Shown: in pieces, positions 50,693-60,159 of the stretch | Layout of the letters: each line of letters begins with the position of its first letter | Numbering within the stretch: the first letter of the stretch is position 1 | Assembly (NCBI GenBank): GCA_937927915.1 | Contig: CALGKB010000004.1 | Span: 434,001-498,000 of the forward strand | Direction of reading: 5' to 3' | Length of the DNA: 64,000 nt | Source of the DNA: an uncultured Pseudanabaenaceae cyanobacterium | Lineage (GTDB): Bacteria; Cyanobacteriota; Cyanobacteriia; Pseudanabaenales; Pseudanabaenaceae | Notes under the pieces: model-generated | Told to the model about the DNA's origin: nothing | What the model saw: only the letters and a program-made list of their open reading frames with translations | Databases searched by the model: none | Program-made: the position numbers and the translations under genes

Positions 50693-50944
50693 ATGGATGC
50701 CTTTAGTGCAACTCCCCCACCCTGGACAGCGGCGGCAAAGCATGGGGTAGACTTTACTTGCCCCACTTGTGGTCAAACTTCCCGTGCGGCGACTGCTGTG
50801 TGGGTCAATCGGCGTTCTCCCCTCTATCGGGAAAATCGGCGGGTGTGGCAGGAATTTTATCTCTGTGAGTGTGGCACTGCTTGGTGGGGTTGGAATGATG
50901 AGCGCCCCCCTTCTACCCTAGTCATCGAGCTGCGGGAGGACTAG
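50693..50944 (+). CDS. Small zinc-ribbon-like cyanobacterial protein
   Basis: The 83-residue protein contains CPTCG (about residues 24-28) and CECG (about 62-65), a likely four-cysteine zinc site, with the segment [20 protein letters not shown] between. It belongs to a conserved family of unknown function that I recognise from other cyanobacteria. Starts at ATG 50693 ([11 protein letters not shown]); the longer frame would begin near the rpsT promoter region. dcd begins directly after its stop. Confidence 0.75.
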   Translation: MDAFSATPPPWTAAAKHGVDFTCPTCGQTSRAATAVWVNRRSPLYRENRRVWQEFYLCECGTAWWGWNDERPPSTLVIELRED

Positions 50945-51523
50945 ATGCTGAAAAACGATCGGTGGATTATTGAGCAGGCAAAGCGGGGCATGATTGACCC
51001 CTTTGAACCCTCTTTAGTCTCTGAGGTGGAGGGGCGGAAGGTCGTCAGTTACGGTCTCTCCAGCTATGGCTATGATGTGCGTCTGGCGCCCAATGATTTC
51101 CGCATTTTTCGCCATATCCCTGGTACGGTGGTCAATCCCAAAAATTTCAATCCCCAAAACCTAGAGCCTGTCCCCCTGCAAAAGGATGAGTACGGGGAGT
51201 TTTTCATCATCCCTGCCAACTCCTATGGTCTGGGAGTCTCCCTGGAACGCCTCTGTATTCCCCCCAATATCACGGTCATCTGTATCGGCAAGTCTACGAT
51301 GGCGCGCTGCGGTATTATCGCCAATATCACGCCCATTGAAGCTAGCTGGCACGGCTTTCTCACCCTGGAGTTTAGCAATTCCTCCAGTGCCGATTGTCGT
51401 ATCTATGCCAACGAAGGGGTTATCCAACTCCTGTTTTTTGAGGGAGAACCCTGCCAAACTACCTACGCCGATCGCAAGGGCAAGTACCAAGGTCAACCCC
51501 AGGCTGTCACTTTCGCCCGCTGA
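50945..51523 (+). CDS. dcd: dCTP deaminase
   Basis: Dcd deaminates dCTP to dUTP, supplying thymidylate synthesis. The 192-residue protein has GLSSYGYDVRL, the loop KSTMARCGI and ITPIEASWHGFLTLEFSN with the catalytic Glu, plus VIQLLFFEGEPCQTTYADRKGKYQ at the end. ATG directly follows the TAG of the zinc-ribbon gene. The tail overlaps the convergent ccb gene by 17 bases. Confidence 0.96.
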   Translation: MLKNDRWIIEQAKRGMIDPFEPSLVSEVEGRKVVSYGLSSYGYDVRLAPNDFRIFRHIPGTVVNPKNFNPQNLEPVPLQKDEYGEFFIIPANSYGLGVSLERLCIPPNITVICIGKSTMARCGIIANITPIEASWHGFLTLEFSNSSSADCRIYANEGVIQLLFFEGEPCQTTYADRKGKYQGQPQAVTFAR

Positions 51524-51995
51524 GATGTGCCTGCAGTTGAGTGAGGGTGTCGCGGTGCCCCTGTACTAATAACCGATCGGTTTGGGCACTGACCTTGACC
51601 TCCTCTATCTTCTGTGCCCCCCGCCAGTAAAACCAGCCCGCCAAGGGCGCTCCCCCCACCAGTAGATAGACAGCCCTGCCCCATTCAGGTAGCAGGAAAG
51701 AGAGCACCAGACTCAGACAGAGCAACCCGATCGCTGCCAGGACGGTCAAAAATATTGCCAAGCCCAGGCTGCCCTTGATCTTGCCCTCTAGGGTAACGCT
51801 ATCCCGATCGGGGTCAACTTCTTTCACCCTGTAACCCAGTCCTAGGAGGTAGTCACGGATGGTGGGAGTCAGGTTGGGGTCGCCTATCTCCAGGTAAGTA
51901 GGGCGGTCTTTCACCGCTCCCCGCACAAAGAAGACTAGCCCCACTAGCAGCAGGAGCGTCAAGAATAGGGTGGAATAGTAGCTCAGTGCAATCAC
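51507..51995 (-). CDS. Cofactor assembly of complex C subunit B (CCB2/CCB4-like)
   Basis: The 162-residue membrane protein has an N-terminal span (about residues 8-24), a soluble loop with [21 protein letters not shown], and two further spans (about 78-98 and 105-122). It resembles the CCB proteins, which help attach haem ci to cytochrome b6. The GTG start overlaps the hemE stop (GTGA), linking haem synthesis to cytochrome b6 assembly. Confidence 0.75.
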   Translation of the reverse strand: MIALSYYSTLFLTLLLLVGLVFFVRGAVKDRPTYLEIGDPNLTPTIRDYLLGLGYRVKEVDPDRDSVTLEGKIKGSLGLAIFLTVLAAIGLLCLSLVLSFLLPEWGRAVYLLVGGAPLAGWFYWRGAQKIEEVKVSAQTDRLLVQGHRDTLTQLQAHLSGRK

Positions 51996-53023
51996 AGGGA
52001 TTTGACAGTTTCAAAGAAGAAACGGACATTTTCTTCGGGGGTGGTGGAGAGAACCCCATGCCCCAAATTCATAATATGCCCTTTCCCCCCCGCTTGTTCT
52101 ACCACCAATTCAATCTGCTGGCGAATGTAGTCCTGGGGAGCAAACAAGACACAGGGGTCCAGATTGCCCTGCACGGCAATGTTTTCCCCCAGGCGCTGGC
52201 GGGCTTCCTTCATGTTCACCATCCAATCCAGACTGATCACATCTACCCCTGTCTGTGCCATGCGTTCTAAAATGCCGCCGCTGCCGCAAATATACAGAAT
52301 CAAAGGCACATCAGGATAGCGATCGTGGACATACTCGACAATTTGTTTGGTGTAGGGCATGGCAAAGATTTCATATTCCGTCGGTGTGAGATTGCCCGCC
52401 CAGGAGTCAAACAGCTGCACAGCCTGTGCCCCTGCCTCAATCTGATAACAAATGTAGATGGCAATGTTTTCCGCCAGGATGGAGAGAAACTTATGCAGCA
52501 GTTGGGGATTTTGGTAGGACATGGATTTAATTACAACAAAGTCCTTGGAACTCTTCCCCTCGATGGCGTAGGCGGCTAGGGTCCAGGGGGCACCGACAAA
52601 ACCCAAAACTACCGCCTGGTCTTTGACTTCCTGGCGCAGGGTGCGCAATATCTGTCTGATAAAGGGGAGAGACTCCTGGGGTTTGAGAGTATGCAGGCGG
52701 TCCACCTGCTCCTTAGTGCGAATGGGGGGGTCAATCAAAGGTCCGCGACTTTCCACGATGTCAAACTCAATCCCCATGCCCGGCAGCGGTGTCAAAATGT
52801 CGGAAAACATGATCACCCCGTCCGGATGAAAGGCGTGGAAGGGCTGTAGGGAAATCTCGACGGCAATGTCTGGGTTCTCCGATCGCTGGCGAAAGTCAGG
52901 ATAGCGGTCCCGCAACTCCCGATAGGCTTGCATATACCGCCCCGCTTGCCGCATCATCCACACCGGCGGTCGATCGAGGCTCTCTCCCCGGGCCGCCCGC
53001 AGTAACCGATCGTTACCCCCCAT
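51992..53023 (-). CDS. hemE: Uroporphyrinogen III decarboxylase
   Basis: HemE decarboxylates uroporphyrinogen III to coproporphyrinogen III in haem and chlorophyll synthesis. The 343-residue enzyme begins with the signature [19 protein letters not shown], then [24 protein letters not shown] and [14 protein letters not shown] lies 11 bases before the ATG. It has its own promoter and is followed by the ccb-like gene. Confidence 0.97.
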   Translation of the reverse strand: MGGNDRLLRAARGESLDRPPVWMMRQAGRYMQAYRELRDRYPDFRQRSENPDIAVEISLQPFHAFHPDGVIMFSDILTPLPGMGIEFDIVESRGPLIDPPIRTKEQVDRLHTLKPQESLPFIRQILRTLRQEVKDQAVVLGFVGAPWTLAAYAIEGKSSKDFVVIKSMSYQNPQLLHKFLSILAENIAIYICYQIEAGAQAVQLFDSWAGNLTPTEYEIFAMPYTKQIVEYVHDRYPDVPLILYICGSGGILERMAQTGVDVISLDWMVNMKEARQRLGENIAVQGNLDPCVLFAPQDYIRQQIELVVEQAGGKGHIMNLGHGVLSTTPEENVRFFFETVKSL

Positions 53024-53056
53024 GATTAAAACATTCCTCTATTTACAGCACTGTCC

Positions 53057-53084
53057 ATTATATTGCCTGTATATCTAAAGTTAA
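53057..53084 (-). promoter_or_regulatory. Sigma-70-type promoter of hemE
   Basis: On the minus strand, TTAACT (53079-53084) and TATAAT (53057-53062) are 16 bases apart. The transcription start would be near 53050, about 27 bases before the hemE ATG. Confidence 0.55.
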
Positions 53085-53179
53085 CCCCCTGCTTCCCCTA
53101 GAAGCCTGAGTAAAAATTCCTAGAAAGGTTAAGATATATTGTGGATGGTAAACTTTTTTATAGTTTAAGGGCGCACACC

Positions 53180-53581
53180 ATGCTTTCCCCCCAGCCAACT
53201 TCTTCCCGTAGTGATACTGTTGAGCAGGAATCTCTGCCCCGTTTTCCTTGGGGTGGGTTGGTGACTGTGGTTCTAGTGGGGGTAGTGGCGGTGTTGCTGT
53301 GGCTGTGGTGGTTTCCCCCCGCTGATGCCTATACCCGATCGGTGTTATCCCTAAAAGGGGATGCAGAAAAGGGACGATCGATTTTTGTGATGAATTGTGT
53401 CCCCTGCCATGGACAGTGGGCGGAGGGGGAGGTGGGTCCCAGTTTGCAGGGGGTAGCCCGCCATAAATCGCGGCAGCAGTTAGTGCACCAAATTATCAGT
53501 GGGGAAACGCCCCCCATGCCCAAGTTCCAAGCGGAACCCCAGATGATGGCAGACCTACTGGAGTACCTCAATCAGCTTTAG
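53180..53581 (+). CDS. cytM: Cytochrome cM
   Basis: CytM is a low-abundance c-type cytochrome that modulates respiratory and photosynthetic electron flow. An uncleaved N-terminal membrane helix (about residues 28-45) is followed by a haem-binding CVPCH (C73, C76, H77). Conserved CytM segments are [21 protein letters not shown] (Met ligand) and [12 protein letters not shown] 53180 has AAGGG 8 bases upstream; an upstream GTG frame overlaps a TATATT box. The last 27 bases overlap obgE, convergent. Confidence 0.92.
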   Translation: MLSPQPTSSRSDTVEQESLPRFPWGGLVTVVLVGVVAVLLWLWWFPPADAYTRSVLSLKGDAEKGRSIFVMNCVPCHGQWAEGEVGPSLQGVARHKSRQQLVHQIISGETPPMPKFQAEPQMMADLLEYLNQL

Positions 53582-54553
53582 TTCCTGCCACACCCGATCG
53601 AGGAGTTGGTCAATGCCAGTGCGGGTAGCGGCGGAGATGAGGAGGGGGGTAATTCCCACCTTTGACTGGAACTGCATTTGCCAGCTGTGGGGGTCTTCTA
53701 TAGCGTCGATTTTGTTGAGGGCAAGGATGCGGCGCTTTTCTGGCAGACCATGCCCATAGGCGGCTAGTTCCTGCAAAATTGTGTGGTAGTCAGCGAGGGG
53801 GTCAGGGGCAGTCACATCGACGAGGTGAATAAGTAGGCGTGTGCGTTCAATGTGGCGGAGGAAGTCATGCCCTAACCCCACCCCCAAGTGGGCACCGGCA
53901 ATTAAACCAGGAATATCGGCAAATACCACTCCGTCCCCATCCGGTTTGGACACCACTCCCAAATTTGGTACGAGGGTAGTGAAGGGATAGTCGGCAATTT
54001 TGGGGCGCGCCGCCGAGACCACGGAAATCAGGGTAGATTTGCCCGCATTAGGCAAGCCAATGATCCCCACATCCGCCAGCAGCTTCAGTTCCAGGCGCAG
54101 GTGTCGCCGTTCCCCTGGTAACCCCGGCAGGGCATATTCCGGGGCACGATTGGAATTGCTAAGGAAATGCTGATTGCCTAAACCCCCCTTGCCTCCCTTT
54201 GCCACCACTAATTCCTGCCCTGGTTCCGTCAGATCGCCCAGCACTTCCTCCCGATCGAGGTCGATTACCACTGTGCCACAGGGAACGCGGATACGGGTGT
54301 CGGCACCGTTTGCCCCTGTCATATTGTTGGGACCCCCGCGTTTGCCTGGTTCCGCCTTGAAGACCTTTTGGTAGCGAAAATCCAAGAGAGTTTGCAGGTC
54401 GTTGGTCGCCACTAGGATGACGGAGCCACCCCAGCCTCCATTGCCCCCGGAAGGACCTCCCGCCGGCACGTATTTCTCCCGTCGGAAGGCAACGATACCA
54501 TCGCCTCCTTTCCCCCCCTGTACAATAATTTCTGCCTGGTCAATGAACTGCAT
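53555..54553 (-). CDS. obgE: GTPase Obg
   Basis: Obg is an essential large-subunit ribosome assembly GTPase. The glycine-rich Obg fold (about residues 1-155, [21 protein letters not shown]) is followed by a G domain with [11 protein letters not shown] (about 166-176), DIPGLI and ALNKID. The C-terminal OCT domain of some Obg proteins is absent, as usual in the 330-residue form. Start overlaps the EVE-domain gene by 14 bases. Confidence 0.96.
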   Translation of the reverse strand: MQFIDQAEIIVQGGKGGDGIVAFRREKYVPAGGPSGGNGGWGGSVILVATNDLQTLLDFRYQKVFKAEPGKRGGPNNMTGANGADTRIRVPCGTVVIDLDREEVLGDLTEPGQELVVAKGGKGGLGNQHFLSNSNRAPEYALPGLPGERRHLRLELKLLADVGIIGLPNAGKSTLISVVSAARPKIADYPFTTLVPNLGVVSKPDGDGVVFADIPGLIAGAHLGVGLGHDFLRHIERTRLLIHLVDVTAPDPLADYHTILQELAAYGHGLPEKRRILALNKIDAIEDPHSWQMQFQSKVGITPLLISAATRTGIDQLLDRVWQELKLIEVLQ

Positions 54554-54962
54554 TGCTGTAGTTTGCTAACTGCAAGATCAACTGCCAATGGGCAGGGCTA
54601 ACGGGCACAACGGATAGACGGCTGTTGCTAAGCAAGGCAAAGCCCGTAAACCCAGGGTGAGATTTTATTGTAGCTAAACTAACAGGCTGTGGCAGGGGCG
54701 CTACTTTGGCAATATCAAATACTACCAACCTGGGGTCATTTTTACTGGGGTCAGGATAGGGAGGGGAAGTAACCTGGGCAATGCCTACCACACGCCGCTC
54801 TTCCCCCGTATGGTAAATCAGAGCTAGGTCGCCTACCTGGATAGTCCTAATGTGTTTTAACGCCAAATTGTTCGCTACCCCATCCCAAACGGTAGTGCCA
54901 TCCCGATCGAGGTCGCTGTAGCTGTAGACCTGGGGTTCGGTTTTCAGGAGCCAGTATGCCAT
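54540..54962 (-). CDS. EVE domain protein
   Basis: The 140-residue protein is a single EVE (PUA-like) domain: [18 protein letters not shown] at the start, [14 protein letters not shown] and [21 protein letters not shown] domains are expected to bind modified nucleotides in DNA or RNA. It overlaps both neighbours (obgE by 14 bases, the upstream gene by 1 base), so the three are one operon. Confidence 0.9.
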   Translation of the reverse strand: MAYWLLKTEPQVYSYSDLDRDGTTVWDGVANNLALKHIRTIQVGDLALIYHTGEERRVVGIAQVTSPPYPDPSKNDPRLVVFDIAKVAPLPQPVSLATIKSHPGFTGFALLSNSRLSVVPVSPAHWQLILQLANYSNAVH

Positions 54963-55615
54963 TAGTTACCAGGGGTCAGCCGTTTGACCTGGGCAATTAG
55001 CGCCTGACAGTTGTCCCCCACCAGGTAGCCATAGCCAGAGGCTGTTTTCACCCCCACGCAGGGGTAGAGGTAGAGGAATAAATCTGCCAAAATCTCGTCG
55101 ATGAACCACTGCAGCTTGGGAAAACCTTCGATCAATTCCCCGTCTAGGAAGTTCTCCCCTGGGGTTTGCCGCAGCGTGGACTCAAAGGTAAATTTATCCC
55201 TGAGGTGGGCGTATTCCTGCCTTTTGCCCCAATCCCACAGTTCGTAGGTGATCTCCTGCCCGATCGTGCTCGTCCAAAACGCCTTGGTCGTTAACTTTTG
55301 TGAGAGTTGTTGTGCCTGCTGGGAGAGGAGGGAGGGATCAATGCTCTGCCAAGGGTAGAGGATGGTGATCCATTCATAACTTCTAGCATAGGGTTCCACC
55401 AGGATTGTCACCGTCTCCCCAATGGGGGTATCACTAGGTAAGGGAGACAGTTGCTCTCCGATTTCCCAGCCTAAATTGCGGTAATATGTCTCTACACTTT
55501 CCCGGTCGGAACGAATTGCTAGCCACGCCCACTGGTTGGTCTTTCCCTGCAGCCAAGCTAAATAGTCTATGTAGCCAACGGCAGGTGCTTCCATGTCCAT
55601 TTCAATTTTACGCAT
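54962..55615 (-). CDS. Conserved cyanobacterial protein of unknown function
   Basis: The 217-residue soluble protein has no signal or membrane span. It is rich in Trp/Tyr (WAWLAIRSDRESVETYYRNLGW, LFLYLYPCVGVKTASGYGYL). I do not recognise a named domain. The ATG at 55615 is taken over one two codons earlier. The stop shares a base with the EVE start (TAATG), so it is the first gene of that operon, divergent from psaC. Confidence 0.75.
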   Translation of the reverse strand: MRKIEMDMEAPAVGYIDYLAWLQGKTNQWAWLAIRSDRESVETYYRNLGWEIGEQLSPLPSDTPIGETVTILVEPYARSYEWITILYPWQSIDPSLLSQQAQQLSQKLTTKAFWTSTIGQEITYELWDWGKRQEYAHLRDKFTFESTLRQTPGENFLDGELIEGFPKLQWFIDEILADLFLYLYPCVGVKTASGYGYLVGDNCQALIAQVKRLTPGN

Positions 55616-55681
55616 ACCCAACCTGAATATTAAGTTGTTTTAAGTTATTCTAGCTTCTTTAAGCACAGGGGGAATCTCTAG

Positions 55682-55972
<291 letters not shown>

Positions 55973-56004
55973 CTATTATTCATTCATTTGTACATTCATT
56001 GGGC

Positions 56005-56036
56005 GAGGGGAGTGCTCAAGGGTGCTCCTCTTTGCT
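56005..56036 (+). terminator. Weak candidate terminator after psaC
   Basis: GAGGGGAG (56005-56012) can pair with CTCCTCTT (56025-56032) with two G-U pairs around a 12-base loop. The following TGCTCTT is a poor T-run. It overlaps the end of the response-regulator gene on the opposite strand. Confidence 0.3.
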
Positions 56037-56396
56037 CTTATAGGTGAGCCAATACTTCACCTGCTGCTCTACCTTGGCAATATCGATCGGTTTAGCGATG
56101 TAGTCATTACAGCCTGCTGCTAGGGCGGATTCGCGGTCTCCCTTCATGGCGTGGGCAGTGATAGCAATGATGGGGGTAGTACTGCCACTTTGGCGGATTT
56201 GGCGGGCGATCTCCCACCCATCTACTTCGGGCAGGGCAAGATCGAGGAGAATTAAATCGGGACGGTTTTTTTGCAGCCAGGCGAGGGCATCTTTGCCGTT
56301 GTTGATGCACACTAGCTGATAGTCATCCTCTAGGATTTGTTTGAGGAGGATTTGGTTGTCGAGGGAGTCCTCAATAATCAGAATTAGACCGTTTAT
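56016..56396 (-). CDS. Single-domain (CheY-like) response regulator, apparent AUA start
   Basis: From the first standard start (GTG 56312) the product would lack strand 1 and the acidic pocket. The frame is open further upstream and encodes NGLILIIEDSLDNQILL, a normal receiver N-terminus. ATA at 56394-56396 is where Met is expected, and AAGGAG lies exactly 7 bases before it. It overlaps the asparaginase stop as ATAA, where ATGA would be usual. With this start the 126 residues include E9-D10, phospho-acceptor D52 in LLDLALPE, T79 and K101. No output domain is present and no kinase is adjacent. Confidence 0.82.
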   Translation of the reverse strand: MNGLILIIEDSLDNQILLKQILEDDYQLVCINNGKDALAWLQKNRPDLILLDLALPEVDGWEIARQIRQSGSTTPIIAITAHAMKGDRESALAAGCNDYIAKPIDIAKVEQQVKYWLTYKSKEEHP

Positions 56397-57331
56397 GTCA
56401 GTTCTCCTTCTACTTCCAAGCGACTAAATTCCCCTACCCTGGCAAAGGTCTCTGCCAGTTGGTCAGTAATTGTCGATTCTACCCACCCCAGTTGCCGTAG
56501 GACATAGATAGCCACTGCTTGTTTTGCCCGCTTGCTGCCGTCGGCGACTTTGATGGCAATACCCATCCCCTCTGTCATCTTACCTAGGCACTGCACCCCC
56601 TCTGCTCCTGCCTTGCTTAAGATTGTTCCCCCTGTGGCAGTCATCACTTCTGTATCAAATTCTCCCTTCCCTGCCACCAGTTCCGGATAGGTAGTCATCG
56701 CCCTGGCAATGCGCTCTAGGTGCAGGTGTTCATGCCCGGACAGGAAGGCGTATAAGCTAGCCAGTTGTCCAATTTCTAAGAGATAGGTGGGAGCGGTACA
56801 GTCATCGTGGGCATAGACCAGTTCGGCGGCGGGCATTTGCAGCAGTTCCCCCAACTTCTCCCGAATCAGTTGCTGTACGGGGTGGTCCCGATCGGTGTAG
56901 GTACTAATATCCCAGTTCTGCTGCCGACAGACAGCGAGCATCCCCGCATGTTTGCCCGAACAGTTGTGTTGCAGGGGGCTGTCCTTGTCTCCCTTGGGGC
57001 ATTTGAGGTATTCCGGCTCCACATCGCACTGCCAGAGAATCTGAAACACTAGACGGCTATGCTCGATCGTGCCCTGGTGGGAAGCGCACATAAGAGCTAA
57101 GTGGCGATCGGTGAGGTGGAAGCGTTCTAAAGTACCAGTGGTAACAACGGGGAGGGCTTGGATGGGTTTGAGGCAGGAACGGGCAAAGATGGCATTTTGG
57201 AAATCACCAGCCGCCGCAATGATGCGTCCTCGATGGTCAGCCACTGCCACATCGCAGTAGTGGGTAGATTCGGTGATGCCTTCCCGTAACAGACGGACAA
57301 CTAGGGGAGCAGAACGGGGACGACGGCTCAT
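56393..57331 (-). CDS. Asparaginase II-family L-asparaginase
   Basis: The 312-residue protein fits the thermolabile L-asparaginase family (AnsA/PF06089 type): PLVVRLLREGITES at the start, SCLKPIQALPVV, MCASHQGTIEHSR, NCSGKHAGMLAV, HDDCTAPTY and a TATGG strand. It would hydrolyse asparagine to aspartate and ammonia, although many members are untested. It is immediately upstream of the response regulator with an overlap at the stop. Confidence 0.85.
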   Translation of the reverse strand: MSRRPRSAPLVVRLLREGITESTHYCDVAVADHRGRIIAAAGDFQNAIFARSCLKPIQALPVVTTGTLERFHLTDRHLALMCASHQGTIEHSRLVFQILWQCDVEPEYLKCPKGDKDSPLQHNCSGKHAGMLAVCRQQNWDISTYTDRDHPVQQLIREKLGELLQMPAAELVYAHDDCTAPTYLLEIGQLASLYAFLSGHEHLHLERIARAMTTYPELVAGKGEFDTEVMTATGGTILSKAGAEGVQCLGKMTEGMGIAIKVADGSKRAKQAVAIYVLRQLGWVESTITDQLAETFARVGEFSRLEVEGELT

Positions 57332-57402
57332 GTAAGCCTCCAGGGTGAAGCGCTGCCGCGGACAGGTAGTTTAAGGTAGGGGAGTGGTAAGCAACTCAAC
57401 TT

Positions 57403-58287
57403 ATGCAGTCCCAATATTGGCAATGGCGAGAACAATCTATTCACTACGTGCATTTGGGAAGTAATCCTGACTATCCCCCCTTGTTGTTGGTGCATGGCTT
57501 TGGCGCTTCTACGGATCACTGGCGTAAAAATATCACGGAATTAGGGCAGGAGTTAGAGGTGTGGGCAATTGATTTGCTGGGCTTTGGCAGGTCGCAAAAA
57601 CCTCGCTGGACTTATACTGCTGACCTGTGGCGCGATCAGCTCCTCAATTTTATCAAAGAGCAAATCCAACGACCGACTATTTTAGTGGGGAATTCCCTGG
57701 GGGGCTATGTTTCCCTCTCCTGTGCCGCGGCTGCCAAAGAGTGGGTAGCAGGGGTTGTCCTCCTCAACAGTGCTGGCGCCTTTAGTGATACTACTCCCCT
57801 CGGTGCCCAGTCCACTAGCCCACTGATGCAGTTAATCCGCTTGGGGGTCCGCTCTCTGTTGCAGCAACCCTGGTTTAGCTATCTCTTGTTTCAGTTTGTG
57901 CGGCGAAGGTCCCAAATTCGCAAAACTCTGTTGCAGGTCTATGTGGACAAATCGGCTGTCACTGACCAGTTGGTGGAGGAAATTTACCGCCCTTCCTGTG
58001 ATGACGGTGCTGCCCATGTGTTTGCCTCTGTCTTTAGTAGCCGCCAGGGACGCCCAGTAGACGAGCTGCTGCTGCAGATTGCCTGTCCTCTCTTGGCGAT
58101 TTGGGGCACAGGTGACCCCTGGATGGATTGCGCTGGCAGAAGTCAAAAATTCCGCACCTACTACCCCCAACTGCAGGAGGTTTTCCTTGCCGCTGGACAT
58201 TGCCCCCACGATGAGGCTCCCCAACTAGTAAATGCAGCAATCCGATCGTGGGTAGGGACTGTTGTTAAGGGCTGTACCGTGAGTTAA
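57403..58287 (+). CDS. Alpha/beta-fold hydrolase
   Basis: The 294-residue protein has the oxyanion segment LLVHGFGASTDHWRKN, nucleophile Ser in LVGNSLGGYVSL, acid in WGTGDPWMD and catalytic His in AAGHCPHDEAP. It resembles plant and cyanobacterial pheophytinase-like or lipase-like enzymes, but the substrate cannot be assigned. Its tail overlaps the HPt gene on the opposite strand by 23 bases. Confidence 0.9.
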   Translation: MQSQYWQWREQSIHYVHLGSNPDYPPLLLVHGFGASTDHWRKNITELGQELEVWAIDLLGFGRSQKPRWTYTADLWRDQLLNFIKEQIQRPTILVGNSLGGYVSLSCAAAAKEWVAGVVLLNSAGAFSDTTPLGAQSTSPLMQLIRLGVRSLLQQPWFSYLLFQFVRRRSQIRKTLLQVYVDKSAVTDQLVEEIYRPSCDDGAAHVFASVFSSRQGRPVDELLLQIACPLLAIWGTGDPWMDCAGRSQKFRTYYPQLQEVFLAAGHCPHDEAPQLVNAAIRSWVGTVVKGCTVS

Positions 58288-58603
58288 ACAGTTGTTTCAC
58301 TTTTTCAAGTTCTGCTGTCATTTCGGTCAGGAGAAGGGCAAGGCGATCGGGGCTTTGGCATTTTGCTTCCTGCTCCAGACGGGCGGCTAGGGCTTGCATT
58401 GGCTGTGCTCCCACATTGGCACTTGCTCCCTTGATGTGGTGCCCCTCCTTAGCGAGTTTGTCCCACTCCCCTGCAGCAAGGCTTGTCTGTGCTGCCTCTA
58501 GGTGCAGTTCTGTGTCTTCAATGTAGATGCGCAGTAACTCTGCCTCAAAATCCCGATCGTTGTCCGAGATGTTTGCCAGGTAGTTAAAGTCAATTGCGGA
58601 CAT
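58265..58603 (-). CDS. HPt-domain phosphotransfer protein
   Basis: The 112-residue helical protein carries the HPt motif HHIKGASANVG with phospho-acceptor H55, the expected four-helix bundle and no other domain. It would shuttle phosphate between a hybrid kinase and a response regulator. ATG 58603 follows the preceding stop directly (TAAGATG) and lacks a ribosome-binding site; a GTG 30 bases earlier is possible. The nearest response regulator is 1.9 kb away on the same strand. Confidence 0.88.
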   Translation of the reverse strand: MSAIDFNYLANISDNDRDFEAELLRIYIEDTELHLEAAQTSLAAGEWDKLAKEGHHIKGASANVGAQPMQALAARLEQEAKCQSPDRLALLLTEMTAELEKVKQLFNSRYSP

Positions 58604-58604
58604 C

Positions 58605-59504
58605 TTAGGGCGTAGGCTGGGACGGTAGACCACTTTCTGTTGCAGGGGCTGTGGCTATAGCCTCTCCCACACCGCGGCGGACTTCTATGCCAAATTGCTC
58701 TAGGACAACAGCGGGGATGAGTCCGGAGGTGTCAATTTCTTTCACCAGGACTTTACCATCGGCAATTCTCTGTCCAGGGCGGATCGTGCGCGTAGGTAGG
58801 CGGTCACCGGGGATGCTGGCAATGGCTACTACTTCCTGCCCAATCTGTAGTACTCCCGAAATGCGTACCTGCTTTGCCTCTACTGGTTCAGGTGGGGCGG
58901 GTTCCCCTGGTGTGGCGATCGGTTCTTTTACGACGATCGTGCCTCTGGGTGCCCTGGGGGGACGGGGGCGGGGGGGTGGGGCAGCCTCTACCTTGGGTGG
59001 GGGGGGCGGGGGAGGAATTTGAGCATCCAGCTCTTGGAAGGGGTCTTTTCTCCCTACGTCAGCCTTTAACTGCTCGAGGCGTTGTTTACGATCGATCGGT
59101 TCGATGAGATTGACAGGAGGTTCTACGACAGGGGGCGCAGTGAACGTCTCAGATATATCAACCTTGGGTAGGGGCTTAGCTTCAGCGACTTTGTCTTCAG
59201 GGCTAGGAATGATACAGGGAGGAACGTTAGTCACACTACAGAAGCGCAGTTGTTTGGCGTTAGCTAAATCCCGCACCTGTTGGCAGATTTGCCCCAAGTT
59301 CCGCCGTTGGGTCTTAATTTGGCGGGGTTTGGGAATATTAGCGAAAGACTCAGGGGCAATATTACCTTCCTTGTCGAAATAGATTGTACATTCCCTTGTT
59401 ACTTCCTCGTTGGGGTCACCACAGGCACTTAGTAAACCCACTAGCATCAGCCCCATCGCCACTGCGGAATATTTGCGCATACCTGACTTCAACTCCTTCG
59501 CCAT
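58605..59504 (-). CDS. Proline-rich lipoprotein with PilP-like C-terminal domain
   Basis: The signal peptide ends in the lipobox LLSAC, so a lipoprotein is expected. After about 110 residues comes DPFQELDAQIPPPPPPP, a long proline-rich linker and a C-terminal PilP-like beta domain (VRISGVLQIGQEVVAIA, DGKVLVKEI). PilP couples the inner-membrane type IV pilus complex to the PilQ secretin; this one is PilP-like only in its C-terminus. ATG 59504 is preferred (GGAGG 10 bases upstream). It is the second of two related genes. Confidence 0.78.
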   Translation of the reverse strand: MAKELKSGMRKYSAVAMGLMLVGLLSACGDPNEEVTRECTIYFDKEGNIAPESFANIPKPRQIKTQRRNLGQICQQVRDLANAKQLRFCSVTNVPPCIIPSPEDKVAEAKPLPKVDISETFTAPPVVEPPVNLIEPIDRKQRLEQLKADVGRKDPFQELDAQIPPPPPPPKVEAAPPPRPRPPRAPRGTIVVKEPIATPGEPAPPEPVEAKQVRISGVLQIGQEVVAIASIPGDRLPTRTIRPGQRIADGKVLVKEIDTSGLIPAVVLEQFGIEVRRGVGEAIATAPATESGLPSQPTP

Positions 59505-59544
59505 GATTCTAGTCCCTCCCAGGGGATTTGACAACCGTAAAAAA

Positions 59545-60147
59545 TCATTCCCCTTGGTCAAGACTATGGGGGAATTCTGTGTTGTTTTGTTCCAAGATCA
59601 CTAGGGGTTGCTCCGCCAGCGCGATCGTTTTCACCAGCACTTTATTATCCACCAATCTCTCCCCTTCTGTCACATATTGGGTAGTACCGCCGGGCAGGGA
59701 CACAATGGCATAATTTTTACCCCCAATTTCCATTGCCCCCATGACTTTAATTTTTTCCGCTTCCAGGGAAGGAGCTACGGTTTTTGTCTCAACGGGGGGC
59801 GGTAGTAATTCTGACTGCGGGACTACGGGGGGAGGCTCTACCGGGGCAGGTGGTGCGGGCAGTGGCTCAGGGGGTAGCGCTGTTACCAAAGGGGGCGGTT
59901 CTACTGTTGGGACAGAACTAACTACTGGCGGCAGGCTAGGCAAATTCAAAGAGGGAACACTACCCACCTCTCCCCCCACAAACAGAACACCACTATAGGC
60001 AGGACTTCCCCCCCGACTTCCTACCATATTTCTGGGCGAATTCGGCAGTTGAGGCAGTTCCCCCGATCGGTCATGGTGCGTCACTATCACACTGTGGAGA
60101 ATAGCTATCCCCACTAGACAAGCCCCGATCGCTACATATTTGCGCAT
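59545..60147 (-). CDS. Proline-rich membrane-anchored protein with PilP-like C-terminal domain
   Basis: A single N-terminal membrane segment (residues about 4-22) is followed by a long disordered Pro-rich region (for example PPLVTALPPEPLPAPP). The C-terminal domain VMGAMEIGGKNYAIVSLPGG through VTEGERLVDNKVLVKTI has the same pattern as the next protein's C-terminus. It lacks the lipobox. The pair has probably arisen by duplication. A type IV pilus or secretion-envelope link is inferred from the domain resemblance only. Confidence 0.75.
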   Translation of the reverse strand: MRKYVAIGACLVGIAILHSVIVTHHDRSGELPQLPNSPRNMVGSRGGSPAYSGVLFVGGEVGSVPSLNLPSLPPVVSSVPTVEPPPLVTALPPEPLPAPPAPVEPPPVVPQSELLPPPVETKTVAPSLEAEKIKVMGAMEIGGKNYAIVSLPGGTTQYVTEGERLVDNKVLVKTIALAEQPLVILEQNNTEFPHSLDQGE

Positions 60148-60159
60148 AGTTTTGGGTAG

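Noticed and set aside
50630-50776. Extra 49 N-terminal codons of rpsT
   Set aside because: S20 has a fixed N-terminus at [12 protein letters not shown]; the extension runs through the intergenic region.
56016-56312. Response regulator as a truncated pseudogene
   Set aside because: The missing N-terminal residues are intact in the same frame upstream with an ideal ribosome-binding site; only the start codon is unusual.
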